Positions 1 to 5,052 of a stretch of DNA of 5,052 bases are shown piece after piece. The position numbers and the translations under genes are program-made. The DNA comes from Bacteroidales bacterium. GTDB taxonomy: Bacteria; Bacteroidota; Bacteroidia; Bacteroidales; VadinHA17. Under the pieces are notes generated by a model that had not been told where the DNA came from, made no database searches, and was given only the letters and a program-made list of their open reading frames with translations. Positions within the stretch are counted from its first letter, which is position 1; every line of letters starts with the position of its first letter. The stretch is from assembly GCA_003518245.1 (NCBI GenBank), contig DOZA01000235.1, forward strand, positions 1 to 5,052, written 5' to 3'.

Positions 1-1104
1 GGTAAGTCCATACATATTCAAAATTTTTATCCCTGCTGCCCAGAAAATACGCTCATGCCGAGGCTGCAGGCTGGCACCGCCACATCCAATAATCCGTGCC
101 TTTCCACCCAGCGCATCTCTCCATTTTGAGAATATAAGCTTATCAGCTATCTTCAGTTTGCGGTAATAAAACCATGATTTTTGCCCGAATGGTTTATACT
201 CCAGTCCCAGTTTGACTGCCCAGAAAAACATACGCTTCTTAATTCCTTTAAGGCTCCTTCCTTTCGCTATCACGTTGTCATATATCTTTTCAATCACTCT
301 GGGCACAGCATCAAATCCCTTCGCCTTGATTTCCTTCAGTGTTGAAGCAAGCGCTCCCATGCTCTCCGCATAATAAATACTTGCCCCTGAAAACTGAGTC
401 TGGTAATTACCCATCCGTCCACCGACATGACATAAAGGCAATATGCTCAGATACCTGTCATTAATGCCCAGTTTAAAAACATCAGTTGCTGCCAGAAAGT
501 TGCGAACCATATTTTTATGTGAAAGCATTACTCCTTTTTGTCTTCCCGTGGTACCTGAAGTGTATATGAGTGAAGCAAAGTCGTCTTCATTAATTCCACT
601 TTTTATGCTCTCTGTTAATTCAATAATGTCATTTCCAGCTTCTTCTCCTGCTTTTACTATTTCTAACCAGTTATGGGCATCCTCAATTTTATTAAATGTA
701 TACACGTGCTTGATTTGCTTAACCTCATCACAAACAGGTTTGATATTTCTTAACAGTCGCTTATCAGATATCATTACCATTTTCGAATCTGAGTGTTCAA
801 ATACATATCTGTATTCATCACAGGTCAATGAAGTAAAAACAGGAACATGAATTATTCCGATCATTGACATTCCCATGTCAACAAAATTCCATTCAGGGCG
901 GTTATTTGTTATTGTTATAATTTTATCCCCTTTCCTGAACCCCATTTTAATGAGTCCATATGCAAAATGATGGGAAATATCATGGTATTGCCGTGCACTG
1001 TAGTTAATCCACTCGCCATCTATTTTTGCTGACAGTGCGTCTTTCTTATCAGGAAATTTCAGGATATACCTGTCAAGCAGGTCGAATATGCGGGTTGGTT
1101 TCAT
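1..1104 (-). CDS. Long-chain acyl-CoA synthetase (AMP-forming), N-terminal part, cut by window edge
   Basis: Translation of the minus strand from ATG 1104-1102 stays open for 368 codons and runs off the left edge. The family activates fatty acids with ATP to an acyl-adenylate and then to acyl-CoA, usually at the inner face of the membrane. The adenylation P-loop YTSGTTGRQKGVML lies at residues 181-194, with Lys190 and Gly191. PLCHVGGR near 226-233 matches the segment that reads PLAHVFER in FAA1/FadD15-type enzymes, followed by YYAES, then AVPRVIEKIYDN. CGGASLQPRH is at 341-350, and the window ends exactly inside the A5 motif, MYGLT at 364-368. The family is usually about 590-600 residues, so roughly the last 40 percent, including the C-terminal lid domain, lies outside. 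The start fits the usual N-terminus (MKPTRIFDLLDRY). The exact chain-length preference cannot be read. The neighbour across the divergent gap is an unrelated membrane protein. Confidence 0.93.
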   Translation of the reverse strand, partial: MKPTRIFDLLDRYILKFPDKKDALSAKIDGEWINYSARQYHDISHHFAYGLIKMGFRKGDKIITITNNRPEWNFVDMGMSMIGIIHVPVFTSLTCDEYRYVFEHSDSKMVMISDKRLLRNIKPVCDEVKQIKHVYTFNKIEDAHNWLEIVKAGEEAGNDIIELTESIKSGINEDDFASLIYTSGTTGRQKGVMLSHKNMVRNFLAATDVFKLGINDRYLSILPLCHVGGRMGNYQTQFSGASIYYAESMGALASTLKEIKAKGFDAVPRVIEKIYDNVIAKGRSLKGIKKRMFFWAVKLGLEYKPFGQKSWFYYRKLKIADKLIFSKWRDALGGKARIIGCGGASLQPRHERIFWAAGIKILNMYGLT

Positions 1105-1420
1105 TTCAGGTATTTTGGTTTATTGCAAGATAGGAAAATTATTTGTTGAAACGTTTATCTTTTGAGTTGTTGCATTGGGTAAGTGTTCGGGCTGTTTGAA
1201 TTTAGTGATTTATCAAATGTAAGTGCGGACCCATTTCAGTTATTTTCTGTTTGATACACCCCCTTATCGTCTTATACCCTATCTTTTAATGAATTTCGAA
1301 TATTTATTATTCAATATTCCTTAGTATCTTCCCCAATAAAACCAATATCAATAAAAAATTAAAAAACACAAATATACACCTGCTGTTAAGCGCAAATATC
1401 TAATCCTTATCTCCGGGCTT
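1105..1420. promoter_or_regulatory. Divergent intergenic region with weak promoter candidates
   Basis: This AT-rich gap separates the leftward acyl-CoA synthetase gene from the rightward membrane-protein gene. For the leftward gene, TACATTTG on the minus strand (1221-1214) fits the Bacteroidota -7 consensus TAnnTTTG, but no TTTG lies at the right distance upstream. A second, closer candidate is TATCTTGC (1132-1125), one base short of the common TATCTTTGC. For the rightward gene, TATCTTTT (1280-1287) matches seven of eight positions, again without a properly spaced -33 box. No Shine-Dalgarno sequence is visible before either start. The last part, from 1355 on, is in frame with the downstream gene and is probably coding (see that entry). 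I see no hairpin, riboswitch or repeat here. Confidence 0.3.
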
Positions 1421-1801
1421 ATGTGGTTATCTATTGGTATAATGCTTAATACCATAGCCATTGATTGGCTTTCACATTATCATTTCAAAAACACATTCAT
1501 ATACTTAACCGGGGGTATAATAATATCGCTGATAATTCATCATTTCGGCTTTCTTAAAATAGTTGATAAAAACCTCGGCAGGATAAAGACTCTAAATCCT
1601 GAAACCTGCGTATTTGCCTTTTTGTCATGGAAAAGCTACCTGCTTGTTTTAATTATGATAAGCATGGGCATTATGCTGCGTCATTCACAAATACCACGCA
1701 ATATACTATCTGTGATCTATATCGGGCTAGGTCTCGCACTGATATTATCGAGCATCAGGTATTTAAGAGTTTTTATCAGGACTGTAATCAGGGGATGGTA
1801 A
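1421..1801 (+). CDS. Small multi-pass membrane protein, unknown function (start uncertain)
   Basis: This encodes 126 residues from ATG 1421. About four hydrophobic segments are visible: residues 1-16 (continuing upstream), 25-44, 71-86 and 92-111, separated by basic loops, so an inner-membrane protein is likely. A motif-like central stretch, CVFAFLSWKSYLL at 63-75, followed by a short HSQIP loop and a GLGLALILSSIRYLR segment, resembles a conserved uncharacterised membrane protein of Bacteroidota and some other bacteria as I remember it; I cannot name the family with certainty. The frame is open back to a stop at 1352-1354, and the 22 codons before ATG read like the true N-terminus: a Lys/Arg-rich patch, then YLILISGL completing the first membrane helix. 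No ATG, GTG or TTG occurs there, only ATT at 1358. It converges on the GH3 remnant, whose stop lies four bases beyond this one. Confidence 0.7.
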   Translation: MWLSIGIMLNTIAIDWLSHYHFKNTFIYLTGGIIISLIIHHFGFLKIVDKNLGRIKTLNPETCVFAFLSWKSYLLVLIMISMGIMLRHSQIPRNILSVIYIGLGLALILSSIRYLRVFIRTVIRGW

Positions 1802-1805
1802 TATT

Positions 1806-2030
1806 TTATTTTATTATATACAGGTAGTCTCTTAGTCTTATATCTACCGAGGAACTTCCAATCATAATCCTTAACCTTCCCGGTTCAACCAACCTTTTCA
1901 TACTGGCATCAAGCATTGACAGCTCATCAAAGCCCAGTGTGAATTCAACTTCTTTTTCCTCTCCTGGCTCCAGGTTAATTCTTTGAAACCCTTTCAGCTC
2001 CTTTAATGGTCTGGCAGGTATTTTTGGCGT
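1806..2030 (-). pseudogene. Remnant of a family 3 glycoside hydrolase: C-terminal Fn3-like domain only
   Basis: Reading the minus strand down to TAA 1808-1806 gives about 74 codons that closely match the C-terminal fibronectin-III-like domain of GH3 beta-glucosidases. Key landmarks in order are ARPLKELKGFQRINLEPGEE, a VEFTLGFDELSMLDASMKR strand pair, VEPGRLRIMIGSSS and the terminal DIRL. In intact enzymes this domain follows two large catalytic domains and comes at the very end, as here. The in-frame stop TGA at 2033-2031 closes the frame right before it, no start codon precedes the homologous part, and none of the three minus frames upstream shows the expected preceding strand (VVQLYIRD-like) or a catalytic domain. 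A 5' deletion or replacement is therefore more likely than a simple frameshift. The protein is not expected to be made. Intact GH3 enzymes hydrolyse beta-linked glucosides or xylosides, usually in the periplasm. Confidence 0.75.
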
Positions 2031-2033
2031 TCA

Positions 2034-2226
2034 GCAGGTTGCTTTTGGCCTGCTTAACAAAAGATACAAGATCATTGAGCATCTTTCTCTTAATGATCTT
2101 CTTGTCCTGGGCACTTATATGGATAACTGTGTTTCAACTGACTCTTTTGGCACACAGGTAAGCGGGCCGGCAGGGTTATTCGAGAAGTGACTAAAAAACT
2201 TATTACCGCAAGAAAGAATTAATCCA
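2034..2226. other. Unassigned segment between GH3 remnant and purF-like gene
   Basis: No supported gene is seen. The plus strand is open from 1987 to the TGA at 2188-2190, with a protein-like middle (NKRYKIIEHLSLNDLLVLG), but it has no start before the ATG at 2133 and its first part is antisense to the GH3 remnant. The minus strand has a competing frame, with ISAQDKKIIKRKMLNDLVSF and ATG at 2082, that ends inside the remnant at 1975. Neither resembles a family I recognise. The segment may be a fragment of another decayed gene joined to the GH3 tail. No convincing terminator for the purF-like gene is visible here, only a T-run on the minus strand (about 2199-2194) without a strong stem. Confidence 0.4.
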
Positions 2227-3630
2227 TTAATAATAGCTGCTGCCATCCCAGCAATGGGTACATAATTGTTCCTTTGGCAGACCTATTGCATCAACAAGGT
2301 CGTTAAGGTCCTGATAAAGCAATGAATTTAGTCCCAGGTTTTTGGCTATCTGTTCCACCATTGCCTTGTATTTATCAGATGAAGGGTCTGCATATTCCTT
2401 TAAATCTTTTTCCTTCCCTTCAAGCTGTTTTATTGCTTTTCTGCTTGCAAGTTCCATTGTTGATCTCGACTGTGAGAAATTCAGAAAATTACACGGAAAG
2501 GTAAGTGGCGGGCATGCTATTCGCATATGTACCTCGGCTGCACCAGCTTTTCTAAGGTCTTTATTATTATCTTTTAACTGTGTTCCCCTTACTATCGAAT
2601 CATCACAGAATACCAATCTTTTTCCTTTAATAAGTGATTTGACCGGTATAAGCTTCATTTTTGCCACAAGATCTCTCATTTCCTGGTTCTGTGGCATAAA
2701 GCTCCTGGGCCATGTGGGTGTATACTTTGAATATGGTCTGGAGTAAGGCATTCTTTTTTCATTGGCATAACCTATTGCGTGTCCTATTCCTGAATCAGGT
2801 ATCCCCGACACCATATCAGCTTCAATATTATCCCTCCTTGCCAGGGCAGCGCCACACCTGTACCTGCATTCCTCAACATTTATACCCTCATAGTCAGACG
2901 ATGGATAACCATAATATACCCACAGGAAAGCACATATCTGCATTTTCTTTCCTCTTTTTCTTATTGTCCGGTAACCATCTGCTGTTATTTCAACTATTTC
3001 GCCAGGTCCCAGGCAGTATTCCTGCTCATAACCTGTATTTGGAAAGCATGTTGTTTCTGAAGCAACAGCATAGCTATTGTCTTTTTTGCCTATATGCACC
3101 GGTGTTCTTCCCAGCTTGTCGCGTGAAGCTATTATCCTGTCATCAGTAAGTATGACCATTGAACATGATCCTTTTACTTTTTCATAAACATTCTCTATAC
3201 CCGAAACAAAGTTGTTTTCTTCACATATCAGGTTGGCAACTACCTCTGTCGGATTAACATTTCCTTCAAAGTTTTCTGTGAAGTGTTTTTTATCATTAAG
3301 GAAATATGCCTCCAGTTCCTCAATATTAACCATTCGGCAGACGGTAGCAATTGCGAAACGGCCCAGATGAGAGTTAAACATTATCGGTTGTGGATCTGTG
3401 TCGCTTATAATACCAATCCCCTGGCAGCCACTGAACTCTACCAGGTCAGGTTCAAACTTTGTTCTGAAATAAGAGTTTTCAAGACTGTGTATTGCCCTGC
3501 GAAATCCCTGCTTGCGGTTATAAAATACCATTCCTCCCCTCTTAGTACCAAGGTGCGAATTATAATCCGTACCATAAAAAACATCTTTTACCGTATCTTC
3601 CTTTGAGATAGCTCCAAAAAATCCGCTCAT
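2227..3630 (-). CDS. purF: Amidophosphoribosyltransferase-like protein with a degenerate glutaminase site
   Basis: The 467-residue product aligns along its whole length with PurF, the enzyme that makes 5-phosphoribosylamine from PRPP and glutamine-derived ammonia, the first step of purine synthesis in the cytoplasm. The C-terminal synthase domain carries the PRPP-binding motif LVFCDDSIVRGTQ at 339-351, and GIPDSGIGHAIGYA near 276-289 matches B. subtilis PurF. Four cysteines match the [4Fe-4S] ligands of the B. subtilis enzyme: C233 (MQIC), C380 (FPC), C457 and C460 (CTHC). The N-terminal Ntn-hydrolase domain keeps its overall pattern but begins MSGFFG, so the nucleophile Cys is Ser. The usual Arg, the Asn-Gly oxyanion pair and the Asp are also replaced (S76, V97-C98, P127, by manual alignment). 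From memory, Bacteroides has a very similar paralogue beginning MGGFFG alongside a longer PurF, so this may be a lineage-specific second form. The symbol marks the family, not proven activity. Confidence 0.9.
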   Translation of the reverse strand: MSGFFGAISKEDTVKDVFYGTDYNSHLGTKRGGMVFYNRKQGFRRAIHSLENSYFRTKFEPDLVEFSGCQGIGIISDTDPQPIMFNSHLGRFAIATVCRMVNIEELEAYFLNDKKHFTENFEGNVNPTEVVANLICEENNFVSGIENVYEKVKGSCSMVILTDDRIIASRDKLGRTPVHIGKKDNSYAVASETTCFPNTGYEQEYCLGPGEIVEITADGYRTIRKRGKKMQICAFLWVYYGYPSSDYEGINVEECRYRCGAALARRDNIEADMVSGIPDSGIGHAIGYANEKRMPYSRPYSKYTPTWPRSFMPQNQEMRDLVAKMKLIPVKSLIKGKRLVFCDDSIVRGTQLKDNNKDLRKAGAAEVHMRIACPPLTFPCNFLNFSQSRSTMELASRKAIKQLEGKEKDLKEYADPSSDKYKAMVEQIAKNLGLNSLLYQDLNDLVDAIGLPKEQLCTHCWDGSSYY

Positions 3631-3929
3631 ATTATCTGTTTTTTCGAGCTGATAAAATATGCAATGGTATAGTTTTTACCCCTAAAATGATTTAAATGTT
3701 ATTAATATTTTATGAACTATTTTTGTGTTAAAATCATAGTTGATTTTATTATGCGGCTGGGGATACTTTATTTTACTACAGAGAGCACGCTTAAGCGAAG
3801 AGGAACTTGTTATTTTACCATGGATGGTACGGAGATTAATATAAAAACACATTATTCCATATTTCCTTTATTTCATTATTCCAGTTTTTTGTAACTTTGT
3901 GGGCTTAAACGGAATATAATTAACTAACT
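3631..3929. other. Divergent intergenic region between purF-like and coiled-coil genes
   Basis: This AT-rich gap holds the upstream regions of two divergent genes. A short plus frame at 3712-3894 is open but has low-complexity, AT-driven content and no family resemblance, so I treat it as non-coding. For the leftward gene the best -7 candidate is TACCATTG (minus strand, 3669-3662), one mismatch from TAnnTTTG and without a clear -33 box. I see no PurR-type palindrome or purine-riboswitch core that I could defend. The rightward promoter is listed separately. Confidence 0.4.
3867..3899 (+). promoter_or_regulatory. Bacteroidota-type promoter for the coiled-coil membrane protein
   Basis: TAACTTTG at 3892-3899 is a perfect match to the -7 element TAnnTTTG used by the Bacteroidota primary sigma factor. 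TTTA at 3867-3870, 21 bases upstream, is a three-of-four match to the TTTG -33 element at acceptable spacing. Transcription would start near 3906, leaving an A/T-rich leader of about 24 bases without a Shine-Dalgarno sequence before ATG 3930, which is typical for the phylum. Confidence 0.6.
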
Positions 3930-4844
3930 ATGTCAGAAGATCAAAATATTAACTCTCCGGAAGAAATAGTTCAGAAAAAGAGTAAGACAAGGATAATATT
4001 ATCAGTCATAGCGGGAGTACTGGGTACCATACTGGCAGCCATGGTAATATTATATTTTATGCAGAGGAATAACATGATAGAAATGGAGATCCTGCTGACA
4101 GAGCAGAAAGATTCATTAACCAATGAGCTAATTATTCTTAAGCATGGTTATGACACATTGAAGACCAATAACGATTCTCTGAATGCCAAGCTCGATGAAG
4201 AGAAAGAAAAAATTGAGCGCTTGTTAGCAATTAACGCATCCAATGTACAAACTATCAGGACATACAGAAAAGAGATAAAAACCATGAGGGAGATCATGAA
4301 AAGCTATATAGTACAGATTGACTCTCTAAACACCAGAAACCTTATTCTAATCGCAGAAAACACCGAGATAAAACAGCAGATGAGACAGGTTGAGCAGACA
4401 AATATAGAGCTTACACAGGTAAAAGATGAGCTCAGCTCCAAGGTCGATATTGCTTCAGTTATAAAATCCCGTGAAATAAGGCCTGTCACCATGAATAAGA
4501 AACGTAAGGAAACCGACAGGCTGGATCGTTTTGTAAAGCTTGAGGTTGCTTTTATCCTTAATGAAAATCCTATAGTTGAACCTGGCAAGAAAACAGTCTA
4601 TATGAGGGTAACCAGGCCTGACGGCCTTGTTATCACCAACTCGCCTGATAATCTTTTTCAGTATGAAGGAGATAGTATAATTTATACAGAGAACCGTACT
4701 ATCGAATATCTTAACAAGGATGTTGAAATTAGCATCTTTGTTGATAATAATGGCGATTTTATTTCCGGTACATACAATATTGACCTTTATCTTGACGGAA
4801 ATATAATAGGATCAAGCAGCTTTATGCTTAAGAGCCGTCGTTAG
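3930..4844 (+). CDS. Membrane-anchored coiled-coil protein, unknown function
   Basis: The product has 304 residues. The first 20 are polar and end in a basic patch (KKSKTR), followed by one hydrophobic helix at about 22-44 (IILSVIAGVLGTILAAMVIL). This looks like a single-pass anchor with the bulk outside the cytoplasm; no lipobox or signal-peptidase site is evident. Residues about 48-175 are rich in Glu, Lys, Leu and Asn with heptad-like spacing (for example IDSLNTRNLILIAENTEIKQ), indicating a long coiled coil. After a basic linker (NKKRKETDRLDR, about 189-200), residues 201-304 form a beta-rich C-terminal domain containing VEPGKKTVYMRVTRPDG and a late NIDLYLDGNIIGSSSF. I recall similar uncharacterised proteins in Bacteroidota but know no function; a structural or periplasm-spanning envelope role is only a guess. 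It has its own promoter, and its stop overlaps that of the convergent hemW. Confidence 0.85.
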   Translation: MSEDQNINSPEEIVQKKSKTRIILSVIAGVLGTILAAMVILYFMQRNNMIEMEILLTEQKDSLTNELIILKHGYDTLKTNNDSLNAKLDEEKEKIERLLAINASNVQTIRTYRKEIKTMREIMKSYIVQIDSLNTRNLILIAENTEIKQQMRQVEQTNIELTQVKDELSSKVDIASVIKSREIRPVTMNKKRKETDRLDRFVKLEVAFILNENPIVEPGKKTVYMRVTRPDGLVITNSPDNLFQYEGDSIIYTENRTIEYLNKDVEISIFVDNNGDFISGTYNIDLYLDGNIIGSSSFMLKSRR

Positions 4845-5052
4845 GTCATCATCAGTTCTGATATTATATTATCGGATATCATCTTTCCCTGGTTTGTAAG
4901 CACAAGCTGGCTACCTTTTTTTGTCATCATACCGTATTTTACAAAACGCGTAGCCAGGTTATTAAGATAATCACGTGATTCCTTATTTATTTTATCTTCT
5001 ACATAATCGAGATCAATGCCCCACATTGTGCGCAGCGATGTCATTACATACT
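4841..5052 (-). CDS. hemW: HemW heme chaperone (radical SAM, HemN-like), C-terminal part, cut by window edge
   Basis: The minus-strand frame enters from the right edge and ends at TAA 4843-4841, giving 70 complete codons. It begins inside the diagnostic C-terminal motif YVMTSLRTMWGIDL (members usually read NEYxMTxLRT.xGIDL), followed by a winged-helix-like tail with LVLTNQGKMISDNIISELM. HemW proteins, once annotated as oxygen-independent coproporphyrinogen III oxidase, are about 375-380 residues long, bind heme and deliver it to respiratory enzymes. Their radical-SAM CxxxCxxC motif would lie outside this window. The in-frame ATG at 5044-5042 is an internal methionine of the motif, not the start, because the Tyr-Val before it belongs to the conserved motif. 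The last four bases overlap the end of the convergent coiled-coil gene. Confidence 0.88.
   Translation of the reverse strand, partial: YVMTSLRTMWGIDLDYVEDKINKESRDYLNNLATRFVKYGMMTKKGSQLVLTNQGKMISDNIISELMMT

Noticed and set aside
443..850. Plus-strand open frame of 135 codons
   Set aside because: It is antisense to the acyl-CoA synthetase, whose motifs on the minus strand are unmistakable; the plus translation shows no family features.
1975..2082. Possible 35-residue minus-strand peptide starting at 2082
   Set aside because: Its second half is only an out-of-frame reading of the GH3 remnant, so it is unlikely to be a real gene.
2185..2226. Terminator after the purF-like gene
   Set aside because: A T-run exists on the minus strand, but the preceding bases pair over only about three positions.
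2322..3606. Several plus-strand open frames across the purF-like gene
   Set aside because: They are antisense shadows of the well-supported 467-residue minus-strand gene.
3712..3894. Plus-strand frame of 60 codons in the intergenic gap
   Set aside because: It overlaps the promoter of the next gene, has no recognisable domain and looks like chance openness in AT-rich DNA.
4304..4588. Minus-strand frame of 94 codons inside the coiled-coil gene
   Set aside because: Its Ser/Phe/Leu-rich translation is what the complement of a Glu/Lys/Leu coiled coil gives; no independent support.
4841..5044. Independent 67-residue protein starting at the ATG 5044-5042
   Set aside because: The codons before that ATG continue the HemW motif (Tyr-Val), so this is the end of a larger gene cut by the window.

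Overview
The window looks like an ordinary chromosomal stretch from a Bacteroidota bacterium, probably in or near Bacteroidales. The reasons are moderately AT-rich DNA, no Shine-Dalgarno sequences before the starts, at least one good match to the Bacteroidota promoter consensus (TTTG / TAnnTTTG), and a divergent PurF-like protein and a HemW C-terminus that resemble Bacteroides-type sequences I recall. No phage, CRISPR, rRNA or tRNA signal was seen.

Layout, left to right. (1) Bases 1-1104, minus strand: the N-terminal part of a long-chain acyl-CoA synthetase, cut by the left edge. (2) 1105-1420: a divergent, AT-rich intergenic region with weak promoter candidates. (3) 1421-1801, plus strand: a small multi-pass membrane protein whose reading frame visibly continues upstream of its only usable ATG. 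(4) 1806-2030, minus strand: the isolated C-terminal piece of a family 3 glycoside hydrolase (Fn3-like domain), with no start and no catalytic domains, so a gene remnant. (5) 2034-2226: unassigned DNA beside that remnant. (6) 2227-3630, minus strand: a full-length amidophosphoribosyltransferase-like protein whose PRPP motif and four probable iron-sulfur cysteines are kept, while every catalytic residue of the N-terminal glutaminase site is replaced. (7) 3631-3929: a divergent promoter region. (8) 3930-4844, plus strand: a membrane-anchored coiled-coil protein of unknown function. (9) 4841-5052, minus strand: the C-terminus of the heme chaperone HemW, cut by the right edge; its stop codon overlaps that of gene 8.

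The genes do not form one operon. They are divergent or convergent single units for lipid activation, purine or related PRPP chemistry, heme trafficking and an unknown envelope role. The most interesting item is the PurF-like protein with a dead glutaminase. The GH3 scar and its neighbouring unassigned DNA mark a rearrangement. I found no convincing new multi-gene system.
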